DNA of 64,000 nt from Catonia carolina (GCA_035578175.1 JAQMRL010000040.1:682001-746000), one strand, 5' to 3'. Shown: positions 1 through 11,794, numbered from the stretch's first letter. The notes: a model not told the origin generated them from the letters alone. Program-made: numbers and translations.

Positions 1-168
1 TGCAGAGTGGAAAATATGTGCTTTTTAGAGGGCCCGGCATGCTGATAAGCATACTTTTCCACTCAGTGAGTTGTGGCAATGGTAAACCACCTCACTCCTC
101 GTTTTACTTAGTAAAACCTCTACACGTTCAAACCAGCTTTTCGGCTGATGACCTAAACAACAACAACA
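1..168 (+). mobile_element. (AAC)n-tailed retroposon, 3' part
   Basis: The window opens inside a copy of a ~400-bp repeat whose full copies lie at 4204-4601, 43864-44266 and 60285-60683. Shared blocks include the run from gagtggaaaatatgtgctt through the cctcactcctcgttttac segment to the ggttcaaaccagc box and the terminal aacaacaacaac tail. The 5' half lies outside the window. Confidence 0.8.
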
Positions 169-932
169 CTATTTGAATCCAATTGAGTGCCGAAGGCCGC
201 TGCTAAATGCACCGGGCTACTTTTTTGTGAAAATGAATCACCTATAACTTATATTGATATAGGGAAGAAAAGTAAAATGTGGTAATGGGGATATATTTAC
301 TACAAACGAAACCTTTTACCGTAAATGGATAAAACACCTTCGTTCCGTCTCAGGCAGAAATGCTTAGAAAATAACCAGAAATAACACCAGAAATAAAAAC
401 AAGAGCAATTAGTTCTGGATAAGTCATGAACAGAGTTCTGGATAATTCATGAATATGAAAACCTCAACCTAATTTTTTATTCTAGTAACATTTGAGCAGA
501 GAAAAAACTATTACTATTTTTAGACTAATATTTTTTTATTTATAAATTTCATAATCAATAATCGAATAAATATTTCAATAATTCACGTTCAAGTCATTTC
601 TAAATATTTTAAAATAGACTTTTACATTTTCTCATGTGTAATTCAACGATTTTTTTAGGCTTGTATTATGCCGTAAAAAATATTTGATAAAAGTCTTCTA
701 TATATATTATTTTATTTACATTTATAAAAAAACTATTAGAATAAATGATGGACACAAATTTGTTCTTATTACTATATTACTTAACAGGTTTCGTCATTGA
801 AAACTGAAAATAAACAATGAGGTATTGTACATTTGTACAGCAGCACGGCCGAGCGCACACACGACCACTTGCGGCTGCCACCGGTCAAGTGTCAACATTA
901 CAGTAACAACGAGTAGTAGAATTAGTATTAAA
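169..932. other. AT-rich spacer, no gene seen
   Basis: No open frame of note, no tRNA and no paired terminal repeat was recognised here. The sequence is AT-rich, with a short GC-richer patch near 840-890. Confidence 0.5.
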
Positions 933-1764
933 AATCTCATGAGAAACACTCACACAGCTTACTCTTTCCAATGCAAATAATGACCAATATAACCTACCAT
1001 TTGTAATAAAACATTAGAATTTAACAAAAAACTAACCTCAAAAAACATAACCTTATTTTAATAATCGGTGAAAGACGGAAAATTAAAATCGACCTCAGTT
1101 TCGCTTAAAAATACGGGAAATCACTATTTCACGCTAAACTAGGCTCTGTACAGAAAAATGCTATAAATAAAAGTTGTAGATCTCTTCATTTTCTATGAAT
1201 TTAATTATATACACTTTTGTCGTAAAATGCATACTAAGTCAGAAATCTTAAAAAATCGATTTTTCACACGTTTTCGTGAGAAAAAACAGAAAATCGCAAA
1301 TTACCGCTAAACTAAGCGTTATACAAAAAATGTTAAAAATAAAAGTTGTAGAATTTTAAATTCTCTACATTTTTTATCATATAAATTTATACGATATACA
1401 AAAAATGTTTGAAATATAAGTTGTAGGATTTTAATTTCTCTACATTTTTTTTACATAACTTTTTGCGCTAAAATGCATATTAAAGCCGTAATCTTAAAAA
1501 ACAATATTTTTACGTGAAAACAGCCTCATCAAGAATTTCAGCAAACATGGCGCCTATAAGAAGATATATAATTTAGTAAACCAGGCGATTTTTAAAAAAA
1601 ATCGTAGGACCACTTTTTAAGAAAATCGAAAAAAGTTAAAAATTACGCGAATAAACTACTACTTCCGGTTGACCAATTTTGATGAAAATATTCGTGGCGC
1701 GTCCGGTAGTGGTATGTAACTTAAGTTTCAAGTTTGTACGATGTTCCGTTCTATATACATTGTG

Positions 1765-1849
<85 letters not shown>

Positions 1850-2050
1850 CACACACACACAAACACACACACACACACACGCACGCACACGCACGCACGC
1901 GCGCGCACACATACACACACACACACAGACCAATCGCTAAAAACATGTTTTTTGGGTTGAGGGGGTCTGAAAACGTGTAGATCCGGTGAAAACTCGATTT
2001 CGAAAAATCGACATGAAACAATACTTTCCTTCCTATATATTCATATAGGC
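933..2050 (+). mobile_element. CA-hairpin element, copy 1, fused to a partial copy
   Basis: This diverged copy of the family starts with a degenerate 5' end (aatctcatgagaaacac) and carries all internal blocks. It has the longest CA microsatellite of the family and reaches the 3' hairpin cctatatattcatatagg. A ~75-bp internal block (acaaaaaatgtt ... agttgtag) is duplicated near 1320-1440. Instead of the usual terminal caagagaaagt, the sequence jumps at an AGGC microhomology back into an internal block, so it is fused head-to-tail to the piece at 2051-2664. Confidence 0.85.
1769..1929. repeat. (CA)n microsatellite
   Basis: About 160 bp of mostly perfect CA dinucleotides with interspersed gcacgc interruptions. 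It sits at the fixed position that every full CA-hairpin element has for its CA run, just before the conserved cagaccaatcgctaaaaaca block. It creates long Val/Cys or Thr/His open frames on both strands that are not genes. Confidence 0.95.
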
Positions 2051-2664
2051 TGAAATATTAAAAAATCGATTTCTCACACGTTTTCGTGAGAAAAAACAGA
2101 AAATCGCTAATTACCGCTAAACTAAGCGTTATACAAAAAATGTTAAAAATAAAAGTTGTAGAATTTTAAATTCTCTACATTTTTTATTATATACATTTTT
2201 GCGCTATAATACATATTAAAGCCGTAATCTTAAGAAAACACTTTTTTTACGTAAAAACAGCCTCACCAAGAATTTCAGCAAACATGGGCGCCGACCCTAT
2301 CTTGTAGAAAATAAAAAATTCAATACACCAGGCGATTTTTAAAAAAATCGTAGAACCAGTTTTTGAGAAAATCGCAATAAAGTTAAAAATTACACGCATA
2401 AACTACTACTTTCGGTTGACCGATTTTGATGAAAATGTTCGTGTCGGTTCCGGTAGTGCTATGTAACTTAAGTTTTAAGTTTCAAGTTCGTACGATGTTC
2501 CGTTCTTGAGATATTTTGTATACACACACAGACCAATCGCTAAAAACATGTTTTTTGGGTTCAGGGGGTCTGAAAACGTGTAGATCCGGTGAAAACTCGA
2601 TTTCTTAAAATGGACATGAAAACAATACCTTCCTTCATATATATTCATACAGGCAAGAGAAAGT
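2051..2664 (+). mobile_element. CA-hairpin element, 5'-lacking partial copy
   Basis: Continues from the fusion point with ctgaaatattaaaaaatcg, runs through the internal hairpin, palindrome and short CA blocks, and ends in a normal 3' terminus (caggcaagagaaagt followed by A-run). With 933-2050 it forms a 1.6-unit head-to-tail array, best explained by unequal exchange or template switching at AGGC. Confidence 0.85.
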
Positions 2665-2768
2665 AAAAAACTAACAACTTTTATTTCAAACATATTTTTG
2701 CACTCCACTTGGTTCAGCAGCAATTAGTGATTTTGTTTATACGATCAAGTCACCTTTCAAACAAAAAA

Positions 2769-3139
2769 AATCTGGTGTGAAACACTCACACAACTTTCTC
2801 TTGCCAGAGCAAATAATTATCAATAATCCGAACATTAGTAATAAAACTTTAGAAATAAACAAAAAACTAACCTCAAAAACATAACCTTATTTTAATCATG
2901 AGTGAAAGGCGCAAAATGAAAATCGAACTCAGTTTGGCTTAAAAATACGGAAAATCACTCTTTTACGCTAAACTAGGCTCTGTAGTGAAAAATGCTTTAA
3001 ATAAAAGTTAGAGATCTTTTTATTTCCTATAAAATTTATTATATACACTTTTGTCGTAAAATGCATTCTAAGGCCGAAATCTTTAAAAAATCGATTTTTC
3101 ACACGTTTTCGTGAGAAAAAATCAGAAAATCGCTAATTA
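2769..3139 (+). mobile_element. CA-hairpin element, 5' fragment
   Basis: Starts with the canonical aatctggtgtgaaacactc end and matches the family for ~370 bp as far as the cagaaaatcgctaatta block. It then stops and is followed by sequence related to 7760-7850. Confidence 0.85.
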
Positions 3140-3238
3140 GATTTAGAATTAATCGCTAATGTCAGACAGTTTGGTAAAACAACTTTTCCATTATGTATCG
3201 TATTATAGGAGGCAGTGTACATGAATGGAAGTTTTTTT

Positions 3239-4160
3239 ACTTTCTCTTGCCTATATGAATATATAGGAAGGAAAGTATTGTTTTCATGTCGATTTTTCGA
3301 AATCGAGTTTTCACCGGATCTATACGTTTTCAGACCCCCTGAACCCAAAAAACATGTTTTTAGCGATTGGTCTGTGTGTGTGTGTGTGAACAGAATATCT
3401 CAAGAACGGAACATCGTACGAACTTGAAACTTAAGTTACATATCACTACCGGACCCGACACGAACATTTTCATCAAAATCGGTCAACCGGAAGTAGTAGT
3501 TTATTCGTATAATTTTTCACTTTTTTGCGATTTTCTCAAAAACTAGTCCTACGATTTTTTTTAAAATCAACTGGTTTACTACATTTTTTATGCTCTACAA
3601 TATAGGGTAGGCGCCATGTTTGCTGAAATTCTGCTTGAGGCTGTTTTACGTAAAAACATTTTCTTTTTAAGATTGCGGCTTTAATATGCATTTTAGCGCA
3701 AAACGTTATATAATAAAAGTTGTAGAGAATGTAAAATTCTACAACTTTTATTTCAAACATTTTTTTGTATAACGCTTAGTTTAGCGGTAATTTGCGATTT
3801 TCTGTTTTTTTTTTCTCACGAAAACGTGAGAAAAATCGATTTTTTTAACATTTCGGTCTTAGTATGCATTTTACGACAAAAGTGTATATAAATTAATTTA
3901 TAGAAAATTAAAAGATCTACAACTTTTGTTTAGAGCATTTTTCTCTACAGAGCCTAGTTTAGCGTGAAAGCGTGATTTTCCGTATTTTTAAGCCAAACTG
4001 AGTTCGATTGTCATTTTGCGTCATTCACTCATGATTAAAATAAGGTTATGTTTTTGAGGTTAGTTTTTGTTTATTTCTAATATTTTATTATTTATGTTAG
4101 GTTTATTGTTAATTATTTGCACTGGCAAGAGAAAGTTGTGTGAGTGTTTCACACCAGATT
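3239..4160 (-). mobile_element. CA-hairpin element, full copy
   Basis: Full element in reverse orientation, from actttctcttgcctatatg at the left to gtgtttcacaccagatt at the right. It lies in a T-run: the related sequence at about 7836 reads ggaagtttttgcctaag without the element, giving a paralogous empty site. It belongs to the subfamily with the gcatatt, accaggcg and gtgaaaaatta type variants. Confidence 0.9.
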
Positions 4161-4203
4161 TTTGCTTAAAGAAAGACTGTACTTTGTATCCCGCTAATGT
4201 TAA

Positions 4204-4601
4204 CCTGCCCATAACAGACAGGTTGAGTGTCAAATTATTTACACTCAATCTTCGTTGCAGGGCTAAAATAAATAGTTGTGTTTCTTATCACATGGTCAGC
4301 CAATTAAATGACTGAATCATTTAAGAACAGAAGAGGTAGAGGTGTAAAAGACACTAATCAGAGTTATCTTGTCTGAAAGTAATGAATTTCATTATACAGC
4401 CAGACCCTGTGGTGAATGAAGTGAAGTTGTCATTTACAGAGTGGTAAATATGTGCTTTTCAGAGGGCCCGGCATGCTGATAAGCGTACTTTTCCACTGAG
4501 TGAGTTGTGGCAATGGTAAACCACCTCACTCCTTGTTTTACTTAGTAAAACCTCTACAGGTTCAAACCAGCCAACCAGGCTGATGACCTAAACACAATAA
4601 C
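4204..4601 (+). mobile_element. (AAC)n-tailed retroposon, full copy
   Basis: 398 bp from cctgcccataacagacagg to acacaataac, flanked by the target-site duplication AATGTTAA (4196-4203 and 4602-4609). The related locus near 62930 has the uninterrupted site caatgttaaatttgc (reverse strand), which confirms insertion. No coding capacity was found. A ggttcaaacc box resembling a Pol III B box lies near the 3' end, not the 5' end. Confidence 0.88.
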
Positions 4602-4609
4602 AATGTTAA

Positions 4610-4921
4610 ATTTGCTGTTTTGAGGTACATTTTTCACAAGATTGGTAAACGACAGGAAAATGCAACTTTACTTACTTTCAGTTGTCGAGTTGCTCGACCT
4701 ACTGATATGTTCGCAACTAAATCCGTTAAACCATAAAGTTAAAAACAGAATAAGGAATAACATAAAATTTTTTTACGGTACTTGACATATTAATAATTTT
4801 TGTGGCTTTTGAGGAAGTGATAAAAGTGCCAGAATATGTGAATTTACAAGATAAATAACTGGTACAAATTTCAGCCTGGTATGTGTAATGGTTTCCGAGA
4901 AAAATGTACCTAAATGTTAAA
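4610..4921 (-). repeat. Dispersed repeat paired with 62090-62950
   Basis: Reverse-strand relative of the sequence at 62090-62950. Both contain the blocks around ttcctcggaaaccattacac and gttattccgtttttaac. With the piece at 4161-4195 this is one repeat interrupted by the retroposon at 4204-4601. Translating both copies in the same frame gives related stop-free stretches of ~60 residues, including the shared string FLGNHYTY and a shared YSVFN near the end. The element class is unknown. Confidence 0.7.
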
Positions 4922-5862
4922 AATCTGGTGTGAAACACTCACACAACTTTCTCTTGCCAATGCAAATGATTTACAATATAATTTAACATTAGTAATAAAA
5001 TATTAGAAATAAACAAAAAACTAACCTCAATAAACATAACCTTATTTTAATCATGAGTGAATGACGCAAAATGACAATCGAACTCAGTTTGGCTTAAAAA
5101 TACGGAAAATCACGCTTTCACGCTAAACTAGGCTCTGTAGAGAAAAATGCTTTAAACAAAAGTTGTAGATCTTTTAATTTTCTATAAATTTAATTATATA
5201 CACTTTTGTCGTAAAATGCATACTAAGGCCAAAATCTTAAAAAAATCGATTTTTCACACGTTTTCGTGAGAAAAAATCAGAAAATCGCTAATTACTGTTA
5301 AACTGAGCGTCATACAAAAAAATGTTCGAAACAGAAGTTGTAGGTTTTTAAATTCTCTACAACTTTTATTATACAAGTTTTTGCGCTAAAATTTATATTA
5401 AAGCCGTAATCTTAAAAAAACAACGTTATTACGTGAAAACAGCCTCACCGGGAATTTCAGCAAACATGGCGCCTACCCTATCTTGTAGAGAATAAAAAAT
5501 TGTGTAAAATAGGCGATTTTAAAAAAAATCGTAGGACCAGTTTTTGAGAAAATCGCAAAAAACTGAAAAATTATACGAATAAACTACTACTTCCGGTTGA
5601 CCGATTTTGATGAAAATGTTCGTGTCGCGTCCGGTAGTGGTATGTAACTTAAGTTTCAAGTTCGTACGATGTTCCGTTTTTGAGATATTCTGTTCACACA
5701 CAGACACACACACACACACACACACACAGACCAATCGCTAAAAACATGTTTTTTGGGTTCAGGGGGTCTGAAAACGTATAGATCCGGTGAAAACTCGATT
5801 TCGAAAAATCGACATGAAAACAATACTTTCTTTCCTATATATTCATATAGGCAAGAGAAAGT
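4922..5862 (+). mobile_element. CA-hairpin element, full copy
   Basis: 941 bp from aatctggtgtgaaacactc to caagagaaagt, followed by an A-run. It has all family landmarks: subterminal gtgtg/cacac stem, actttctcttgcc near the 5' end, central palindrome gttgtag...ctacaac, CA run at about 5697-5729, and the 3' hairpin cctatatattcatatagg. It belongs to the subfamily with aaatttatatt, aaaataggcg, aaaactgaaaaatt and gtgtcgcgtccgg. Confidence 0.92.
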
Positions 5863-5924
5863 AAAAATTTAAATTTTCGGGAACGGACAAAAACAAAAAA
5901 AGGCATAAATCAAAAACAAAATGT

Positions 5925-6120
5925 GCCGGCCGCATTGGCGCAGTTGGTAACATGCTCGCCTCTCATCATGCGGTCCTGGGTTCGAATCCCACTCAGGCAC
6001 GGCATATTTTCATACGTTACAAAAATTCATTTCATCCTCATTACACACAGTTACACCCCAACGTCGTCGCTAATGACCACACCAGTTGATGCGACGTTAA
6101 ATAAATTTAAAAAAAAAAAA
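5925..6120 (+). mobile_element. tRNA-derived SINE, chimeric head and tail
   Basis: The head gccggccgcattggcgcag has a Pol III A-box-like segment and a ggttcgaatcc B box. It is the same head as the SINEs at 11434, 26860, 29049 and 40972. The 3' half (cgctaatgacc ... ttgatgcgac) instead matches the SINE at 31787, and it ends in an A-run. It is flanked by AAAATGT on both sides (5918-5924, 6118-6124). Confidence 0.85.
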
Positions 6121-6393
6121 ATGTACACTAACAAGTAAATTTCCTATTAACATTAGTTTAGAAAGCTGAACCAACAGCTGAGAGCATTAAATACAGTAAT
6201 GCAGATATTTTACAAAACTAAAATTTCCTTTGCTCTAAAACGATCGGTATATTATGAAAAATATTCGTTCTTGGCGACACGATAATTTTTCTGGGTAAAC
6301 CTCCTAAAAACTTAATTTTTTCATTATAATAACTGTTTCACGTAATTTAATGTTTTTGTGGTTGATCTCGATCTGAACTATTGAAAAACAAAA

Positions 6394-7325
6394 AATCTGG
6401 TGTGAAACACTCACACAACTTTCTCTTTCCAATGCAAATAATGACCAATAAAACCTAACATTAGTAGACTAATAAAACATTAGAAATAAACAAAAAACTA
6501 ACCCCAAAAACATAACCGTATTTTAATCATAAGTGAAAGATGCAAAATGAAAATCTACCTCAGTCTGGCTTAAAAATACGGAAAATCACTGTTTTACGCT
6601 AAACTAGGCTCTGTAGAGAAAAACGCTCTGAATAAAAGTTGTGGATCTTTTAATTTCCTATAAATTTGATTATATTTTTGTCGTAAAATGCATACTAAGG
6701 CCGAAATCTTTAAAAAAAATCGATTTTTCACACGTTATCGTGAGAAATAACAGAAAATCGCTAATTATTGCTAAACTAAGCGTTATACAAAGAAATGTCT
6801 GAAATATAAGTTGTAAATCATACAACTTTTATTACATACATTTTTGCGCTAAAATGCGTATTAAAGCCGTAATCTTAAAAATGTAAAAACAATTTTTTTA
6901 CGTGAAAACAGCTCACTAAGAATTTCAACAAACATGGCGCCTATCCTATCTTGTAGAGCATAAAAGATTGAGTGAACCAGGCGATTTTTAAAAAAATCGT
7001 ATGACTAGTTTTTGAGAAAATCGCAAAAAAGTGAAAAATTACACGAATAAACTACTACTTCCGGTTGACCGATTTTGATGAAAATGTTCGTGTCGGGTTC
7101 CCGGTAGTGGTATGTAACTTAAGTTTCAAGTTCGTACGATGTTCCGTTCTTGAGATATTCTGTTCACACGCACACACACACACACACACACAGACCAATC
7201 GCTAAAAACATGTTTTTTGGGTTCAAGGGGTCTGAAAACGTGTAGTCCGGTGAAAACTCGATTTTGAAAAATCGACATGAAAACAATACTTTTATTCCTA
7301 TATATTCATATAGGCAAGAGAAAGT
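6394..7325 (+). mobile_element. CA-hairpin element, full copy
   Basis: 932 bp with canonical ends and landmarks, and a CA run at about 7167-7192. The internal palindrome is shortened to about agttgtaaatcatacaact. It belongs to the accaggcg / gtgaaaaatta subfamily. It is flanked by A-runs on both sides. Confidence 0.92.
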
Positions 7326-7447
7326 AAAAATAAAGGACATAGTTCTGGATCATAATATGTGAAGTTTTGTGTTCAATTTCGGAAATCACCTCATCCCGGA
7401 TTTTCGCCAAGTTCTGTGCATGCTTAAACGACTTTTTGAAGTCGTTT

Positions 7448-7641
7448 AAGTCGCATCAATATCTCTATTTATCGTACAGCGTTACCGAATACTTTTTAGG
7501 CACGTTGAAGAGTTATCGGTAAATCACAGTACAGTATTATCTTGATTGCCTCAGTCCAGACCTACCGGGAATCGAACCCGCGACCTTTTTTATATCTTAA
7601 ACAGCTGACTATACGTCGCTAACTGTTCAGCCACGGAAATG
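7448..7641 (-). mobile_element. tRNA-like SINE, reverse orientation
   Basis: On the minus strand it starts with a tRNA-like head (ccgtggctgaacagttagcg, B box ggttcgattcccgg) and ends with a gatgcgact segment also found in the tails of the SINEs at 31787 and 5925. The head differs from the other SINE heads in the window. The boundaries are approximate and no clear target duplication was found. Confidence 0.6.
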
Positions 7642-8150
7642 GTGTAAAATATTGTATACTTAACCCAAGACCGCACAATTTTTCATACTGCTTTTTAAAA
7701 AGTATTTTAAAATTAAAATCATTAGGTAGATCATGAGAAAAATAGTTTTAAAAAAATCAGCTTTCAAAGACAGCTCTGATAAAACAACTTTTCTATTATG
7801 TATAATAATATATGAGGCAGTGTACACAAATGGAAGTTTTTGCCTAAGTGACTTTACATTATGTCGATTGTCCGATTCACGAAATAAAACACTTGTCTTT
7901 AACCAGCAATACCGTTGTATATAAAAACCGTCTGTCTTGAACCGTTGTATATAAAAACAACTACGATACATCAAATTAAAGCTTGTTTTATTGTTCGTTG
8001 CAGGATATTCATTAACATTTACGGAAATTAATAGTGTATTAAATAAAACGAAATACGCATAAAATGTACTATTTTTAACCACTTTTCCATCCAGTAACTT
8101 ATACCCAACTTCAAGGTACGATTGCTTTGTTCACGTGTACACGCTCTTAG

Positions 8151-9106
8151 AGCTTGCCTGAAGTAAACAAACCTCTTCCTTTGTAGTAGTGAGTAACAGT
8201 GTACATGTGTCCTTGTATTGCTGTTGGGGTCGTGTGTGTTAGTTCACAGTTGGTATAGGATGACTAATACATAATAATGACATTTGATGGCTATTCATAT
8301 AACTCCGCGTACCCTAATTATGTTGTTACATAAACATCCTACTTCATGTGTAGTCTATGCAGTTTGTACTTAGTTCTATTTGTAATTTATCAGTTTAAAA
8401 TATTTTCTTCCTTCTTTTATTAATATTGTTTAAATCTGTGTGACTTTTTCCTCAACTTCGTTGTTATTGTGTGTGAGTATATCTTTTTGTTTTGTTACAC
8501 TAGTAAGTAATGATGAATGACGGCGCTTCAACTTCAGTTATAAAACATAAACGAGGACAACTTCTAAAAAGTGGGCAAAAATTATAATTTACAATGTTTT
8601 AATTCTTTATGCGTAAAGTATCCTACTATGGCCTTAAAAGACGTAGAAAATGGCATCAGAATTGACGGGCGTGTCTACATTTAGTGTCTACGGTATAGTG
8701 TCTACGGTGGTAGTGTCTACGGAAAAGAGATGAAAGAAAGTGGCAAGTTGCAGACACCACCTAGCAAGAAAAGGAAACGAAGCAAACCAGTTTTTGAACA
8801 GTGCGACGAAGTGATTAAAACTGCAGTTCGACTAAAAGTTCACAGTTATTTCCAAAATAAGGAAGCTCCTACGCTTAATAAACTTTTATCTGTCTTAAAC
8901 AAGGATTTGGATATACCACATTTTAAAAGAACGTCGCTCTATCATTTACTGAAATCAATCGGATTTGAGTATTTGAAAAAGGACTATATGTCATAATAAA
9001 ATAATTAAAATTGCATAACATTTTACTTGTTATTAATGATTGAATGGAAAACTTTTCGGGGCAACCTGTACGGTATCAGAGCGGTTTGTTTACTTCAGGC
9101 AAGCTC
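8151..9106 (+). mobile_element. Tc1/mariner-like element, internally deleted
   Basis: Terminal inverted repeats of ~25 bp (gagcttgcctgaagtaaac at the left, gtttacttcaggcaagctc at the right) enclose 956 bp. The ends are flanked by TTA on both sides, consistent with a TA-type target duplication plus one terminal base. It contains the N-terminal transposase frame at 8730-8996. A 12-bp unit tagtgtctacgg is repeated three times at 8690-8721. Confidence 0.75.
8730..8996 (+). pseudogene. Transposase N-terminal fragment (HTH region)
   Basis: An 88-residue frame with a basic start (KKRKRSK), followed by a helix-rich segment with PTLNKLLSVL and a SLYHLLKSIGFEYLKK ending. I recognise this as the N-terminal DNA-binding part of a Tc1/mariner (IS630)-type transposase family common in hemipteran genomes. 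The stop at 8994-8996 and the nearby right terminal repeat leave no room for the DDE/D catalytic core, so it cannot catalyse transposition. It could still make a DNA-binding peptide. Family assignment is from memory of the pattern; a profile search would settle it. Confidence 0.6.
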
Positions 9107-10036
9107 TTAGCGCGAACAAACTATACTACAATAATGTTAACGTAATCTTGTAACCAAAATAAAACAAGCTAAAGCTTGTTATCAAATTAAAATTTGATGT
9201 ATCATAATTTGTTTTTACATACACGATTCAAAAAATATTGCTGTTTTCTTTCGTGAATCAAGACCTTTTTTATAGTTTATGAATACAAATTTACCATGCA
9301 ACAGATAATGGAAATAAAAAAAACTTACCAATATAGAGCATTTAAATCCAAGAGTGTCCATATTTCTATCATGAAACTAATTTTTATTACACTAAAACAC
9401 TAAGATATTGAGCTAATTCGATACGAAAGTCACATATTGCAAGATACTTTTCTTTATTTTATCTTTTGTTTATACTGTACAAAATCCAAGCACTGTTAAG
9501 TATTTTAAGTGGTAGAATAACAGCATGTACCATTTTTCTTTTCATACAATGTTTTTGCATTGTAACCACTAATTTAAAGAACTATTAAACCGAAAAAATA
9601 AAACAACTAATAGTATATTATACATTATAAAGTTCTTAAACAGTAGCAACAATAAAATTCGTACGTTATTAATACTGTATAATAAAAATATAAACATAAA
9701 AATGTAAGTGAAACATTATAACCTACAATCTACCCTTCAGTACCTTTCACGCACTTCGTAACATACGAACACAAATTCTTCTACTAAATAAAAAATAACT
9801 GCACTTATTAATACATCGTAGCACAAACCTTAATAACAATGTTATGAAAAATAATTTTTTAACCTTTACCCGTAACATTAGCCTAAATAAACATTTCGAA
9901 AACTGTAACACAACATAAGTATGCATAGAAATGCAACAAGTAACTTATGAATATTTCTGAATTCTGTCACTAGGAGCGCCACTATCCTGTGTTCTAGAAC
10001 ATATTTTTGCATAGATATTGTTGCGACGTTTAGATA
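9107..10036. other. AT-rich spacer, no gene seen
   Basis: AT-rich sequence with no recognised coding, RNA or repeat feature. Confidence 0.5.
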
Positions 10037-11073
10037 GTCCAGGCTGTGAGCTCGCTCCCGTTAGCAAAATTATTCGGACTCGGTTTCTTTGCACTATCTT
10101 ATTCAAAATTGGTCCCTTATAACCAATCCGCAAGAAACCACGAGCCACCGTGGTCGAGAAATTTTTTAAACAATTTTTTTTAAACAAATTGCAAAAATTG
10201 GTTTTTTGGCCGCGGACAAAATTTTTTCAGGTTTTTTGGATCATTCTGAACAATAAAAGTCCTTAGTAACTTTTCTCTGTAGTTAATAGTTTTCGAGTTA
10301 TAAGCAATTTAAAATTTGAAAAACGTAAAATCAACCATTTTCAATCCTCTATATCTCAGTTAAAAAACATTATTTTTTAAGTTAGAAAGTGCTTAAAGTA
10401 AAGTTTAAGTATCCTTATACAAGATTCTGATGTCTTTTTTGAAATTATTTTATTGCAAAACCTTTGTTTTAAACAGTTAACAATGCGCGTGCGGCGCGTA
10501 CAACAATTAATTAGGTATAACTTCAAGCGTCGGCGAAAAATCCATCGGGTACGTATAGGCTACACAGCGTTAGTGCGAGAGAGACGCAACATGCAGCGCG
10601 TGGTCGCGGTACGCGCCGCACGCGCATTGTTAACTGTTTAAAACAAAGGTTTTGCAATAAAATAATTTCAAAAAAGACATCAGAATCTTGTATAAGGATA
10701 TTTAAACTTTACTTTAAGCACTTTCTAACTTAAAAAATAATGTTTTTTAACTGAGATATAGAGGATTGAAAATGGTTGATTTTACGTTTTTCAAATTTTA
10801 AATTGCTTATAACTCGAAAACTATTAACTATAGAGAAAAGTTACTAAGGACTTTTATTGTTCAGAATGATCCAAAAAACCTGAAAAAATTTTGTCCGCGG
10901 CCAAAAAACCAATTTTTGCAATTTGTTTAAAAAAAATTGTTTAAAAAATTTCTCGACCACGGTGGCTCGTGGTTTCTTGCGGATTGGTTATAAGGGACCA
11001 ATTTTGAATAAGATAGTGCAAAGAAACCGAGTCCGAATAATTTTGCTAACGGGAGCGAGCTCACAGCCTGGAC
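10037..11073. mobile_element. Foldback element with 464-bp inverted arms
   Basis: The left arm 10037-10500 and right arm 10610-11073 are reverse complements over ~464 bp with only a few mismatches, around a 109-bp GC-richer loop (10501-10609). The outer ends are gtccaggctgtgagc and its complement, flanked by TA on both sides (10035-10036, 11074-11075), as expected for a TA-targeting transposon. The transcript of either strand would fold into a very long hairpin. The open frames at 9945-10187 (minus) and 10453-10641 (plus) are by-products. Confidence 0.9.
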
Positions 11074-11433
11074 TAAGAGTCATTCTGTTATAACGAACAT
11101 CCGGATATAACGAAAACAAACAAAATAATGCCGGTCTTGTGAATTTCGTTATAAACTAATTTTACTGTATACAAAGTGATTCATTAAGAAACGAAAGATA
11201 TTTCGGGAAGTGAAATCTAAATCTAAAAATAAGAAAAAAGGTCCGAAATCGCTTCGTTAGGGAAAATTTTCGTCCTGGTTTCAGTTACTTTAGTTACAGA
11301 AATTTTTAAAGCGTTAATTAAGTTGTGAAACTAAAAATATTGGGTCTTTTCCGTTTTGTGTATGCCACTATCAAATCCAAATTCCCTGAAAGGTTCCACA
11401 AGTGTTCATTTCTCCTACCACTGCCCTTACTCT

Positions 11434-11613
11434 GCCGGCCGCATTGGCGAAGTTGGTAACGTACTCGCCTCTCATCATGCGGTCTTGGGTTCGAATCCCA
11501 TTCAGGCATGGCATTTTTTCATACGTTACAAAAAATCATTTCATCATTCACCGTCTGCATTAGCAGTAATTGCACAACAGTCGGACGTTAAACAAAAAAA
11601 AAAAAAAAAAAAA
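11434..11613 (+). mobile_element. tRNA-derived SINE
   Basis: Head gccggccgcattggcg, B box gggttcgaatcccatt, tail gcagtaattgcacaacagtc then gacgttaaac and an A-run. It is flanked by an 11-bp target duplication GCCCTTACTCT (11423-11433 and 11614-11624). Confidence 0.92.
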
Positions 11614-11794
11614 GCCCTTACTCTACCGAGACACTCACGCACGCGTACACACGTCCTTCCAAGTCCCAGTCCCATGTTACATATTCTGTTATTTAATTTC
11701 TGATTTTGATTGTTTTATTTTTTTATTTACAGGTTATTTATAACTTATTCTTATTATTTATATTTAATTATTATTACATTACTATTACTACGTT

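Noticed and set aside
1636..2021. Long Val/Cys- and Thr/His-rich open frames on both strands
   Set aside because: They are translations of the (CA)n microsatellite. The same artefacts appear at the CA runs near 5519, 13063 and 59492.
3215..3427. Frame with repeated FFTFSCLYEYIGRKVLFSC-like peptide, also at 13063-13347 and 59492-59737
   Set aside because: It recurs because the CA-hairpin element 3' end is repeated. The frame runs through the terminal hairpin and CA run and shows no codon constraint.
5925..6000. Possible tRNA genes at the SINE heads (also 11434, 31787 and reverse copies)
   Set aside because: All are followed by SINE tails and A-runs and flanked by target duplications, so they are retroposon heads.
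10453..10641. Arg-rich 62-residue ORF
   Set aside because: It lies across the loop of the foldback element and has the composition of a GC-rich chance frame.
11080..11175. Tigger-like ends (cgttataacgaa; ttactgtata)
   Set aside because: The two short ends are only ~90 bp apart and too imperfect to define an element.
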